NCBI GenBank assembly: GCA_947095535.1
Contig: OX352774.1
Location: forward strand, 178,744,200-178,808,199
Length of the DNA: 64,000 nt
DNA from: Poecilobothrus nobilitatus
Taxonomy: Eukaryota; Arthropoda; Insecta; Diptera; Dolichopodidae
Direction: 5' to 3'
Within the stretch, counting starts at the first letter, position 1, and every line of letters begins with the position of its first letter. The notes under the pieces were generated by a model that did no database searches, had not been told where the DNA came from, and worked only from the letters and a program-made list of their open reading frames with translations. The position numbers and the translations under genes are program-made. Of this stretch, positions 46,623 through 57,392 are shown in pieces.

Positions 46623-47202
46623 TTCCCAAAAATTATATCAAATTATTTTGTTAATTCTAAAAATTTTTTCTTTTTTTTTTATAATTTTGTTTTTATCACA
46701 TTGCAAATTTTCACGAAAATTTACAATCTTTATTCAAGGATTTTCTTTTTAAAAACATTATGCTTAGAATTAACTATTAATATTTATTATGAAATATATG
46801 AAAAATATCATAGTAAGTACTTATGTGAGGTATAAATACAAAAAACAGATTGTTTTAAATACAAAGAAAATAACCGTTATCTTATTATACTTAAAAATTT
46901 TTCTTCCAATTGTTTCAGGTCATTTTCTAGGCTAGGAGAAAAATAATCGTAGTAAAAAATTTCATGTATGACAAATTCTACATTTGTTTTTTGATGTTTT
47001 TAAACTTAATGATTAGCCTTTACCCGAGTAAGCGTGAAAGAAATGTTTAAACGTGTTTTGAATCATGACATTTAGAGGCAATCTTAAAAAACTTATTTTA
47101 ATTCAATTTTTGAAATAAAATCTCTCTGTTTTTTTGTCACATTTAGCACTTCTATGTAATTTATTTTTATTTTTTGTTCAATTCAGGAAAATTAATATTT
47201 GT
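46623..47202. other. Gene-free A+T-rich stretch
   Basis: No gene is supported. A GTTTCAG|GTCATT word at about 46912-46924 again resembles a 3' splice site followed by GT, but lacks the AAG of a good donor. Confidence 0.55.
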
Positions 47203-47392
47203 GGGACCTAAGTGGCCTAGTAGGTAAAAGCGTATAACATATGCTGTAAAATACCGAGGGAATGTGGGTTCGAATCTCACAGACGTCGAAAGAGTAATTT
47301 CCTATTACGACATGTACAGCCACGCCTGAACAGGAAAGACTGTGTAATTTCCTTTGTTACGTTTATGTGGCACCGAAATGCACAAAAAAAAT
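47203..47392 (+). mobile_element. tRNA-derived SINE, copy 3
   Basis: The head is GGGACCTAAGTGGCCTAGTA with A box TGGCCTAGTAGG (47213-47224) and B box GGTTCGAATCT (47267-47277). Between them are extra bases (AAAGCGTATAACATATGCTG) compared with copy 2. These lengthen the A-to-B spacing and would be expected to weaken RNA polymerase III recognition. The conserved tail follows: GTCGAAAGAGTAATTTCC...ACGACATGTACAGCCACGCC, GACTGTGTAATTTCC and TTTATGTGGCA, then an A-rich end. A short imperfect duplication (AATATTTGT / AATATTGGT) flanks it. Confidence 0.8.
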
Positions 47393-48000
47393 AAAATATT
47401 GGTTCGCTGTATGTTGCTTGTATACGTATATATTTTGTGTGCATACTTTCGGTGCCTTTTTTGTCAAGGAAAATTGAAAATTTTGATAGGTTAACATGGA
47501 AAATTTTGATAGGTTAAAAATTTTACACTATTAAAGATTAAAGATAAAAATTAACTATATGTTCTTTTAGCATAACTAGTTAATTTTTAGTTTATGTTAA
47601 ATAGAAATATTGTGGTTAATTACTCCATATATAGTCTCCCAAACTACAATAATTTATTCTGAGACATTTTCGTTCTACAGTTGCCTGCCTATTGACGGTT
47701 TACAGTTGCCTATCCTTATCCTACTTTGAGTATATTTTTTATTTGGTTTACATTTTAAATTTTCACTTTGTATTCCAAAAACAAAAATAATATGTTACAT
47801 TACTGTATAGGTAAGTACTGTATTTGAAAAATTAGTTAAGGAATTAAGTGGGAGTCTTTGAAACATTACGTAGGTTTTTGTTTTTTAAGAGATTCAAGAA
47901 AAATTTATTTAAATGGAAATTTACAATGATTTATATAACATGTCTTCTATTCAATATTTTATAATTTGCATCTATTTCACAAGCCCATCTTTCGAAGGTC

Positions 48001-49282
48001 TTTTTGGTACATTTTAGAAAATGTAAAAAATTTACTTATTAATCTTACTTTGTTTGTCTGTTTACGAAACTTATACAGCGTTTAAAATAGAACAATGAAG
48101 TTTTAACTCTCTTAAAAGCATTTTATGTAGTCTTGTCCTTTACAAAGTTACAGCTCTTCAAACCTTGAACAGCAGTATTTTGAAATTTGTATACTTATAT
48201 ATCAAATTTTACTGTTTTTTACCCATACGAACATAGTTCTCAGAGTAAGTATAATAAATTTATCATTATTCGTTTGTGACACTTTAAACGTAATAGATAG
48301 ACGGAGAGATATGGAAAAGAATATATATTGTTGCTCTGGAACAAATTTTTAGTTGAAGAAGCCGTCCATCCGTCCGCACAATAACTCAAAAAATATAAAT
48401 AAGCCTTTATTCACGTTTGCAAAATTGTTATTTAAGAAATACACCCTCAGAGACAGGATTAAAATTTTTGTATATTGTTTATGATATGGAAAAATAAATA
48501 ATAATAATAATTGTCAGTTTTGCTATTAAAATGAAGTAAGTTCGGCCGGCGGATTCCGGTATTTGTCGTGCAGCTTTTTTTTTTATTTGAAAATAAGTCA
48601 TTGTCTATTGAAGCTATGTATTAGAAAGTTTGTAAAAGCCAAGTTTTATGTCAACTTTTTGTTTTTTTTTATATACTTAAGCATAATTTGTAATTCTGGC
48701 ACTTAATAAAGTTGGACATCTAAAATTTTCTAAAAAAAAATTCAATTTTTATCGCAATAACTTTTATCTAGTTTGGTTGCTCAAGTGTGAATTGAGTGAA
48801 ATTTCAATCAAGTGAAATTTTGTAAAAGATAATAAGTATTATGCCAATAACTTCTGTGAAATTTGTTTGGTTCGGAGCAGCAAATTCGATTAGCTGTGAT
48901 ACATCTCCAAAATTCAGATAAATATGTATATCTCGACACTTACTTCAAATCTTAAATTATCTAAAATATTATTAAATGTCATGGAAACAGTATATATATT
49001 ATGTTCGTGCTGGTTAAGTTAACACAGTTAACTCTGCTACACTCTTTTTCGTTATTTTTATGAGCACTCTAATATTTTTTTAGATAACTTAGCTTTCAAA
49101 GTAATTTTTTCAAATAAAGTTTCAGTGCGTCTCCCGATTTTTCAGAATTCTTCTAACAAAATATAAAATTCTACAAATATTTACAAATTTTTGACCAAGT
49201 CACAATATTCCAAACCGTTTTTATTATGTGTTGGAAAATATGCGCCTTTAAAAACCTTTAGTTTTACATTTTCCTTTATTTC
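48001..49282 (-). mobile_element. Dispersed repeat family 1, copy C, split by a family 2 insertion
   Basis: The left part (48001-48220) aligns in the order of copy B: TTTTTGGTACATTTTAGAAA, GTTTGTCTGTTTACGAAACT, ACAGCGTTTAAAATAGA and TTACAGCTCTTCAAACCTTG. The right part (about 49100-49282) carries ACAAATTTTTGACCAAGTCA, TGTGTTGGAAAATATGCGCC and TTTAAAAACCTTTAGTTTTA, matching the other end. Between them lies a family 2 element in minus orientation. Copy C is far more diverged than A and B, so it is the oldest. No coding frame. Confidence 0.55.
48221..49055 (-). mobile_element. Dispersed repeat family 2, copy B, nested in family 1
   Basis: Reverse complemented, it shows the family 2 landmarks in order: AACGAAAAAGAGTGTAGCAG then AGTTAACTGTGTT, CACGAACATAATATATACTG, a CTAATACATAGCTTCAATAG...TTTTCAAATAAAAAA...CCGCCGGCCGAA block, GTGCGGACGGATGGACGGCT, TCACAAACGAATAATG and GAACTATGTTCGTATGGG. 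It has fewer internal subunits than copy A. Flanking family 1 sequence continues on both sides, so family 2 inserted after family 1. Confidence 0.6.
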
Positions 49283-51554
49283 TTTTTGGTTTATGGTTTT
49301 TTTTTCAACTCTTTTGATAAGATGCAAAAAGATCAGCACAAAATTCTTTACATTTCATTAAAAAAAGAAAGGTGCTCGTATGTTTCAATCAAATCTATAA
49401 CGGAATTTATGTTTTTTTTAATCCTCTTGTCGTCCACTGAAGTTCAAGGATTCTTAAAAATAGAAACAAGAACTTGAAAAAAAAAGTAAAAAGATCCTGA
49501 AAAAGAAAATTAAATAAATGGGCTGTGGTTATACAACGTTTTTCAAAAGATTGTGTCGAAAACCACCAGGATAATGAAAATTCTTTATAAGTAAATAGCA
49601 TAAAAGGAAGAAAAAAAAAAAAAAAAATTTAAATAAAAGAGTAGAAAAAAAGGATTAAAAGAACAAAGCAAAAAAAAAAAAAAAAAATTTCATTTAGAAA
49701 ATTGGGTCGTTCCAATTATTTTAAGATTTGTTCTGTTTTCTGTTTGATGAAATTTTTGGTATACTATTCATACACCTTTTATTGAATTCATTTTTAAGTT
49801 TACCAGGTGATAAAATTGATTTTGCTCAACTTAACCTATTTTTTAACAGTTTTGTTTTTTTAACAGGTGTAATTCTATGATGTAAAGTAGAGCGTAAATC
49901 AAATAAAATATTTTTTTTTTTTAATTTAGAGTTAACCAGTGCACATATGCTGATGATTGGATCTTTTTTTATATTTTAGAAAAAAAATACATACTTGGCA
50001 TTTTTTATACATTTTTTTTTTTTTTAGTAGAAACTCAATTTATTTTTAAATTGTAAAAAAAAAAAAAAGGAAAATAGTTTGTTTTTTATCTATATAAAAC
50101 CTAATAAAAAAAATGAGTATAAAAAAAAAAAATTTTTTTTTTGTTCAGATATTTAATTGTTTATAAGTGTGAGGTTTTGAAATTCTGGTGAAGGAAAACC
50201 TCTGTAAATTCAATTTTTTTTTCAATTAAAGTGTTTAGGTATTTATCTGTTTGTTTAATTTTTTATTTTATTGATCACATTTTGTTTTCAAGTGGATCTT
50301 TCGACTACATCCATTGAATTTTTGAGTGTAACAGTATTTGACCTGTAATTTTTAACTATAGGAAATTTTAAAAAACAAGTACTACAGTAACTAAATTTAA
50401 AATGGTGTTAAAAATTGGTTTTCCTAAATGTAAAATGTTAAAAAAATAAATTAAAACAGATTAATTAAATATATTATTTTATTTATTAAATTTATTGTAT
50501 TTATTTTAATATTACATATCCCATATATTGCATATAGGATTATGCAATATTTTTAGAACCACCGGCAACTAAGATTTTATTAGAGGTCAATACGTAATAC
50601 TGTTGTTAATATGTAGTAATGTTGTTTATGTTGTTTATTAATAATTATACAAGATGTTTAACTCTCAATCGTTTCTTTTGAATTAAGTGTTCGGAAATTT
50701 CGAGACAAATAAAAATTTATTCCGTATGTGGGGGAATAAATCTTTTTTCAAAAGATTTTCCGAATAATGGTAAGTATTTGAAATTTTGCATACATGTTTT
50801 AAAAAAAAAACTTTTTCTGTGTACTTATAGCAGAGAAATTTGATATAAAATATTTATGTTATCAACTTTTAATTGAAATACATATTTTGATAATTATTTG
50901 CCATTTTTTGAATAACTGTTATTTTTTAATAAAAAACTTATATTAATATCAAGTTCTTAACTTTAATTTATAAGTTATCTAGTTACTAAAAATTTCAACT
51001 TCACGAACTCCAATGTAAAAACGAAATTTTCTAATAAATCATTTAAATAATTTCGAGTACAGTAAATTTAAATAAAGTATTTTCCTCGATAAATTGCATA
51101 TTTTTAGGCAAGATTTTTTTTTTTGTAATTTTTTAATTTTCTATTCGTTTGGAAATAAAATATTATTTAAAATTAATTTTTTTTTTAACTGACTATATCG
51201 TCAAGCCCTTTATGTCAAAAGAAAAATTTTAAACATCTGAGCTGCATATGTTTATTCTCCATCTCATATGGAGAATACATGATATTATTTTCTTTAAGTT
51301 CAAGTAAGAAATGTAAAATATATAACCTACAGTAAAATTTTTTAAAAAGTTTTCTTTTCTTCAAATTTTCTTTTGTTTGATAATTTTTTTCAGTTTAAAA
51401 ATTCTATCTAATGGAAAATTGTAAACTGAAACATCTACCATGAACTTGTAAATTAAAACAAAAGAAATATATGGAAATAAACTCAGTAAGAGATGAACTT
51501 AAAGAATCATTTATCAAAAAATGACTTATTACTTCTTCTTTTATTTCATATTCT
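49283..51554. other. Gene-free A+T-rich stretch
   Basis: No gene is supported. It contains poly-A runs near 49610-49627 and 49670-49687, poly-T near 49912-49922 and 50012-50025, and a short palindrome CATATGGAGAATA around 51260. A TTTTTTTAACAG|GTGTAA word at about 49855-49872 is a weak splice-like signal. ORFs 49286-49477 (+) and 49407-49601 (-) overlap and have no recognisable domain. Confidence 0.55.
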
Positions 51555-52350
51555 TTTTAGCACATTTCCAAAAAAATTTTGAAAAAATGTGTTTATTAGT
51601 TTCACTCTGTCCGTCCGTCCGTCTGTTTACAAAACCTGTACACCGTTAAAGATAGAGAAAACAAATTTTAACCATAGGTAGGTCTCATAAAATAAATAAT
51701 TTTGTGGAACAACTTTTTCATGTAGCCCCCCCCATTACGGAGCTACAGCTCCTCAAACTTTGAAAAAGCCCTATTTTTAAATGCATATATCTTATGTTCT
51801 GTTTAAGATTTTTTCAATCTGAAAACGTTATTCGACAGGTATTTCTTTTATCTTTGTAAATTAATATCAAAATTATACAATTTTTTTAAATTTAGTATTT
51901 AAATTTACCGTTATGTGAAAATCACATTTTGCATGAAATTTCTTTTTCCATAACTCCGGCACCCCTTTGGATAGGAACTTGATAAGTTTCCTCAGAAAAT
52001 TTTTTGGTAGCACCCCCTCTTTAAGAGTTATTACGCCTCAAAAATTGAAAATTTGCTATTTTTAGACACCTGTAACTTAGGCATCTGTACAAATTTTTCT
52101 TCGGCAAGACATGAAAATTAAAGGTTTAATAATATATTTTTACGTGTGTTAACGGCTTTTCTTAGTTATATAGGATTCCGGACTTATAGCCCCCCAAAAT
52201 TTCAAAAATTTCCTATTTTCACATTTTTTCTTATTACATTAAATTTTCAAATTTTTGTGTAAGTCACACTTCTAAACAGTTTGTATTGAGTTTTGGAAAT
52301 GTGCGCTTTTAAAAACCGTTGGTTTACATTCTACCTTGTTTTTTTTAAAC
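51555..52350 (-). mobile_element. Dispersed repeat family 1, copy B
   Basis: It is the inverted counterpart of copy A (16334-17173). It begins TTTTTAGCACATTTCC, passes CTGTCCGTCCGTCCGTCTGT, AGCTACAGCTCCTCAAAC, TAAGAGTTATTACGCCTCAA and AGACACCTGTAACTTAGGC, and ends GGAAATGTGCGCTTTTAAAA...TACATTCTACCTTG. Identity to copy A is high over most of the length by eye, except for a few indels. Both copies share outer ends, after which the flanks differ. No conserved reading frame. Confidence 0.65.
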
Positions 52351-52662
52351 ATTTGTACGGCCAGCATAAAGAATTCAAAGAAAATTAACAAAACAAATTG
52401 GAAATTTTCCTTTATTTTTTTCTTTATTTGTTTATTTTTTGTTGGTTTCTTAAGACATAAGGATATTTATTTTAGTTTATTGCCAAAATTTTTTAGAAAT
52501 GAAAAATGTACAAAAGTAGTTATAACTAATAATTACTATAATAGTCTAATAAACATGGGTGTTGTAGTTGGAATTTTTAGTTTATTTTGTTTTACTTGTG
52601 TGAAAAAAAGGGATCTATGGAATCGTGCCAAAATAATCAATTTACGAATAAGGAATAATTGA
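52336..52662 (+). CDS. Unrecognised 108-codon ORF with two hydrophobic segments (doubtful)
   Basis: It starts at ATG 52336 (inside the last bases of the family 1 repeat) and ends at TGA 52660-52662. The product would have hydrophobic stretches at about residues 24-38 (FSFIFFFICLFFVGF) and 74-88 (VVVGIFSLFCFTC), with basic residues around them. I recognise no family. An open frame of this length is uncommon in such A+T-rich sequence, but T-rich DNA readily generates F/I/L-rich pseudo-membrane segments. The start lies in a repeat, which argues against a real gene. Confidence 0.12.
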   Translation: MFFLNICTASIKNSKKINKTNWKFSFIFFFICLFFVGFLRHKDIYFSLLPKFFRNEKCTKVVITNNYYNSLINMGVVVGIFSLFCFTCVKKRDLWNRAKIINLRIRNN

Positions 52663-53363
52663 AAATTACAAAATTAAAAAAAAAATGTTTAGAATCTCTT
52701 AATAAGTAATATGAACTTTTTATTGAATAAACTATATTAGAAAGTTATTTTTGAAAGTAGTTATTTATATTATATTTAACTGATGCCTCTTAAGAAATTC
52801 TGAAATCACAAAACTTCTGAAAGATTTGAAAAGTGTTTCATAACTTTTAGCTTACTGAGGCCTATTATTGTCATAAAAAGTTCCATCAAATCCAAATTTC
52901 TTTATTTTTTCATTTCCAAAAATTGCATTTCCAAAAGAATTTTATTTTTCAACAGTGGTAATTAATTGCTAACAATGTAGGTAACCATTAACAGTTATTG
53001 TTATTTCATAGAACTCAACCAGTTTATACTTACTTATACATCTTATACAACACAAAAACGGTGTTTAGCCATTTTACACAAATTATTGATACAATTAAGA
53101 CTTTTAAATGCTTTTCATAACTCTCTAGTCACAAGAAATAACGGCAAGGCTGATATATTTTGCGTGAATATCATTATATATAAACAGATTTTTTTTAAGG
53201 AAGGTGGGAATTTTTCAAAGACACAGAATATATCCTCTTGGTAGTGTTCGATTTTTAATAACTAAACTCACCTGCTCCTTTATCCAATATAATAGGATAA
53301 AACTCTTAACTACTTATGTAGTATATTGGTTGTTGAATAGAAGTAGAAAAAATATAAGACTAG
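52663..53363. other. Gene-free stretch before the LINE
   Basis: No gene is supported. ORF 53204-53404 (+) crosses the LINE insertion point and is therefore not a conserved frame. Confidence 0.5.
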
Positions 53364-53374
53364 AATGCGGAAAC

Positions 53375-54790
53375 CAAAACAGACAAGAGAAGATTCTATA
53401 TTAATATCGCAAGTGAAACTCAAATGCCCGCAGAACAGAATAATGGCCGGGTATTGAATAAAAAAATAGATATAATTTCGAATAAGAACGATCGCCAGAA
53501 AAACCAATAAGAAACAAAGATCCTACATCATCTCCATCCAACTTCCACGACTCAAGAACAATTAAATAGATGAAGAAAGCATTTCCAATATCCAAGATGG
53601 AGAGAGCAAGAAACGACTACCCAAGATACAGAAATAGAAGTACAACAAACTAATCAAACTAATATTAGAGAAGACACTTCAATCGAGCAAGGACCACCAA
53701 CCCTTAGAGAAATAATAAAAGCCATAAGAAAATTAAAAACAAACAAAGCTGAAGGAATTGATGGCATACAAGCTGAACTGTTAAAAATCAGGGTGATTAC
53801 ATCTGCCAGGACGCTAAAACCAATAATAGCAAAAATATGACAAGGAGAAGAAATTCCACAAAAATGGAAAATGGGAATAATTATAAAATTACCCATAATA
53901 GGAGATTTGACGGAGTGCAGAAACTGGAGAGGAATAACAGTGATAAGCAGTATAACAAAGATTATAGTCCTAATAATATATGCCAGAAAAGTTAGTATAG
54001 GATAATTAGACAACAGTATGAGAGAAGAACAAGCGGGCTTTCGGCAGAACCGAGGGTGCACCGAACAACCAAACACGTTAAGGTGAATAATCGAACAGTC
54101 AGTAGAATGGAACAGCCCACTATATATAACATTCATAGACTTCGAACGCGATTTCGACACAAACGCAGCGCGATTTTGGCCGCACTTAAGAAACATAGAA
54201 TTCCAACAAAATCATAAGCATGATAAAAGCATTATACGACAATGCAAGAACAGTTGTATCGCATAATGGTAAGCTGAGTACTCCGATCACAAAACAATAA
54301 GAGTAAGACAAGAATGCCCCTTATCGCCACTGTTATTCATCACAGTGCTCGATGAGTGTATGAGAGAAATAACAGCACTACGCAAAGAAATCAACTGGCA
54401 ACTCTCATAGAAACCGCAAAGTCTAGAATATGCTGATGACGTTGTTCTACTAAGCCACTCAGTTTCAGCCGCATATTCTGGTCAAGGCGAATAATGAACG
54501 GAGAGCTTTGAATAATGACGAGGCAAGAGCCGATATGAGTCCGAATAAGGAAAAAGAAGTGGAAGTGGATTGGTTACATTCTAACGCGCCCGACAACATC
54601 AATGGCATGTCAAGCGCTAGAATGGAACCCACAAGGTAGACGAAATGTGGGAAGACCAAAGGAAACCTGGAGAAGAACTGTGCAAAGAGAAAGTGACCTA
54701 TCTAGAAAAACATGGTCGGAAATAAAAAGATTAGCGTAAAACAGAGATAATTAGAGAAACTATGTGGAAGCCCCATGTTCCCTAGGAGAA
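53375..54790 (+). pseudogene. Reverse transcriptase ORF2 remnant
   Basis: In order, the conceptual translation shows an N-terminal linker (TTQEQLNR*KKHFQ near 53550) and the motif LKTNKAEGIDGIQAELLK (about 53733-53786). Next come IPQKWKMGIIIKLP and CRNWRGITVISSITKI (about 53850-53965), and EEQAGFRQNRGCTEQ (about 54025-54070). FIDFERDFDT (54132-54161; normally FIDFEKAFD) contains the first catalytic Asp. VRQECPLSPLLF (54303-54338; normally RQGC) is followed by the YADDVVLLS box with the catalytic DD (54429-54455). The C-terminus keeps KWKWIGYILTRP, QALEWNPQGRRNVGRPKETW and IKRLA*NRDN. In-frame stops and at least one frameshift (around 54260-54300) make it non-functional. The clade within non-LTR elements is not assigned. 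Confidence 0.9.
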
Positions 54791-54806
54791 TAATAAGAAG
54801 AAAAAA
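53375..54806 (+). mobile_element. 5'-truncated non-LTR retrotransposon (LINE), internally deleted
   Basis: AATGCGGAAAC flanks the insertion on both sides (53364-53374 and 54807-54817), an 11-bp target duplication. The 3' end is AGGAGAATAATAAGAAG followed by A residues. The element is on the + strand and starts inside ORF2. It keeps reverse-transcriptase motifs with multiple stops and frameshifts. A stretch of the thumb region between YADD (54429-54440) and the C-terminal basic segment is missing, since only about 40 codons remain where related elements have many more. It is therefore dead on arrival: truncated at the 5' end, and later mutated. Confidence 0.9.
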
Positions 54807-54817
54807 AATGCGGAAAC

Positions 54818-55375
54818 TCTAAATTGAATGCGGAAATCTTAAATCGAGTGGGAATGTAAGGGAGCAATGAATCTGCCTATGATTATTATTTCGCTATCAG
54901 GGGATGCTTTCAACAGTTACGACATTATGTAGTATATAACACCTTCCTGCATGAGGTAAGTAAAAGCAAGTCCACTCTAGCAATTATTATTAAACAAAAA
55001 TAAAAACACAATTTTATTATGTATAAATTACAATTTTTAAAACAATAATTTTAACTTAAAATTTATTTCAAGAAAATTAAAATAATCATAAGTTAGAATA
55101 GGTGAGTAAGTAGACATATTTAGTTTTCTAAATAAAATATTGTAGTTAAGTAAATACAATTTTTGCTTCCTTTTTTTTAATAATATTTAAAACTAGATTC
55201 TAGATCTAAATAAATTTCTGTACAAAATAATGTTAGTTACTAAGAATATTATGTAAATTGTTTAGAAGAATGCATAAATAACGAAAAAAGAAAACAAAAA
55301 CAAACTAATCATATCTGCACTATCATGGTATTAAATATTCATTTGATATTTCCCAATAAATATACAATATAACTT
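54818..55375. other. Gene-free stretch after the LINE
   Basis: Sequence just after the insertion repeats AATGCGGAAA once more (54826-54835), so the target site lay in a short pre-existing direct repeat. A mixed-composition patch at about 54840-54990 includes a GAG|GTAAGT donor-like word at about 54954-54962 without an upstream acceptor. No gene is recognised. Confidence 0.5.
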
Positions 55376-55951
55376 TTTTACTTTAACTGAATATATTTTT
55401 ACTTTAAGTGAAGATTTTTAGCTGAAAGTGAAGAAATTTAAATGAATTTTGTTTTACTTATAGTTTAGATATTTGTAATAAAAGTTAAAGTAAAACAATA
55501 AATATTATAATATCAATACATATATAACAAATATATATGTACATAAGTACTGCATACATAAATATCAAAGGCATAAATATCAGATCCAAATATATATTCC
55601 TTAAGTAAATCAAATATATATACATATATGTGTATACTAAATATTTATATAATATAAATTACTGAAATACAGATTTTATATTTAATATTAAAATGTCTTC
55701 ACTTAAAATGTAAAAAACTTTACTTAATATAAAATTGTATAAGATCTTTCTTGTATAAGATGGCGTAGATAAAAAAAGAAACGTCTCATAGTCTTGTACA
55801 ATAGCTATGACCCGACAGTAGTAGAATTATAAATGATTTAGTGGATGCCGTATGCTCCTTGGCAAGCACAAAAAAAAAGAAAATTTAAAAATGTATTCAC
55901 TTAAAGTCGAAAATATTCACTTAAAGTAAAAAATTCTTCAGTTATAGTAAA
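55376..55951. mobile_element. Foldback-like element with ACTTTAAGTGAA arms
   Basis: The left arm (55376-55441) reads TTTTTACTTTAACTGAATAT, TTTTACTTTAAGTGAAGATT and GCTGAAAGTGAAGAAATTT. The right arm (55888-55951), reverse complemented, reads GTTTACTATAACTGAAGAAT, TTTTACTTTAAGTGAATATT and GACTTTAAGTGAATACATTT. So arms of about 64 bp are each made of three tandem TTTACTTTAAGTGAAKATTT variants. Two further copies lie inside at about 55697-55735. The centre is TA-rich with a less biased patch (about 55780-55865). There is no transposase, and no clear target duplication was found. Confidence 0.6.
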
Positions 55952-57180
55952 CAAGGTATGTACTTATAGCGCATAATTTTGAATTTCATCAAAATATTTC
56001 AAATTAAATTCGAATTAAAAATTAAAATTTTTAAAATTAAAAAAAAAAAACCATTTAATTGTAATTGTTATATTAATTTCATAAAACATCTCATATATAA
56101 CACCTTTTTATAATAAAAAAAACTTAATATTATGTCTATATGTACTTGTTGTTCGGTTCATTACCATTTTTGTATATAAGTATATTATAATATGTGGTAT
56201 ATATATATGAATATAAAACCGTCTATGTCCAATAAAAATTTGAATAATTTCTTATTAAGTTAAAAAAAAAAAACAAATTTAAAACATAAAGCGCCACCAT
56301 TATATTATGCTCAGTTTCCAAAAAAAAAATTTTTTTTTTAAATTAATAAAATAGAAACAAACGCTAAACCATGTGAAACAAGTGTTAATTTATTCATCCA
56401 ATTATGTAAAACGAAAAACGGCGATGTGGTTTATAACTTTTTTAAAAATAACAGCATGAAAAATTCCATAAAAATAGGAATAAATACCTATAACATAATA
56501 ACAACAACTCTTTGGTTGTCAGTTATAATAAACGGTAAAATTCATAAAAAATTATAAAAAAAAAAGAAAAAAATAAAATTATATCAAGCGGCATAATAAT
56601 CGCGTAAATTCGCTTTATCATTTAATATAAAATGAAACGATGACGATTTAAAATGACAAACTCGAATTTTCAAAACTAATTTTACAACTAAAAATTAAAA
56701 AAAACAAAAAAAAACCAAAATTACCAAATGACCAAACCATCATCATTTGAGTTTGTATTCTTAATATAACACTAATATTTCTTGCCAAAGGGGATAAAAA
56801 TCAAAATACAGTACTAGACAAAAATTAGTCAAAGTTTGTTAAATAAAATTTTTCTTTTGGTTTGTTGCAAATTCGGTTCTTACAGTAAATTCATTTATGA
56901 TTTACAGTACGATTTACGATTATAGGGTAAAAACTATTGACAATCTATTGAAAAAATATTGAAAAATTATTGAGACGATTACCCGGTATGGTATAGTAAA
57001 AAAAAAAATATAGTACCTATTATTAACTTGAAATTGAAAAACAAAAATGTTACAATACAAAATTATTTTTATTTATTTATTTAATATTAAAAACTTTTTA
57101 TTTGTGTTGTTAGGGTATAGGTAAAGGTTGTAGATGAACACTTGAGTCAGTTCAGGCCCAATATAATATCCTGAATCAGT
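55952..57180. other. Gene-free A+T-rich stretch
   Basis: No gene is supported. Poly-A tracts and TA-rich words dominate. The AATAAATAAATAAATAAAAA-like run near 57060-57090, on the minus strand, would lie downstream of the minus ORF at 57189-57392 and contains AATAAA hexamers. Confidence 0.5.
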
Positions 57181-57188
57181 ATTTTCTT

Positions 57189-57392
57189 CTAATTAAACCA
57201 TAGGGAACTTTTTACAAAGCACTGTAATGAATTAAATCCATCTTCATCAGATCGAAAAGGTTTTTTAAGAATAATTTCCTCAGAAACTGCTTTCCTTTTA
57301 AAAAAAAGAGCAGGTGCATCTTTCCAACTTCTACAAAAATTCATTTTTGTTGAAACATAGTTACCGTTTTTCTTCTTCGTTTTTTCAATCAA
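57189..57392 (-). CDS. Unrecognised protein-like ORF, possible exon or gene relic
   Basis: The minus-strand frame reads MIEKTKKKNGNYVSTKMNFC, followed by RSWKDAPALFFKRKAVSEE, KPFRSDEDGFNSLQCFVK and the end SSLWFN before a TAA/TAG-rich region. Its residue mix (W, C, D, E, P, S present) is much more protein-like than the chance ORFs around it. Upstream, ATGAAAGTAAACGAAAGAAC (from 57412) is in another frame. Downstream on the same strand several AATAAA hexamers lie at about 57060-57090, which could serve as polyadenylation signals. I do not recognise the family. It may be a 3' exon, a retrocopy fragment or chance. Confidence 0.25.
   Translation of the reverse strand: MIEKTKKKNGNYVSTKMNFCRSWKDAPALFFKRKAVSEEIILKKPFRSDEDGFNSLQCFVKSSLWFN

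Noticed and set aside
46527..46835. 102-codon + ORF
   Set aside because: It starts in the right arm of a foldback element and continues into F/N/K-rich low-complexity sequence.
46905..46925. TTTCAG|GTCATT as a recursive splice site
   Set aside because: Good acceptor but a non-consensus donor (GTCATT). The same applies to 20455-20468.
53654..54196. 180-codon minus-strand ORF, the longest in the window
   Set aside because: It lies exactly antisense to the LINE reverse transcriptase remnant, whose + strand translation shows the real motifs. It is a shadow frame.
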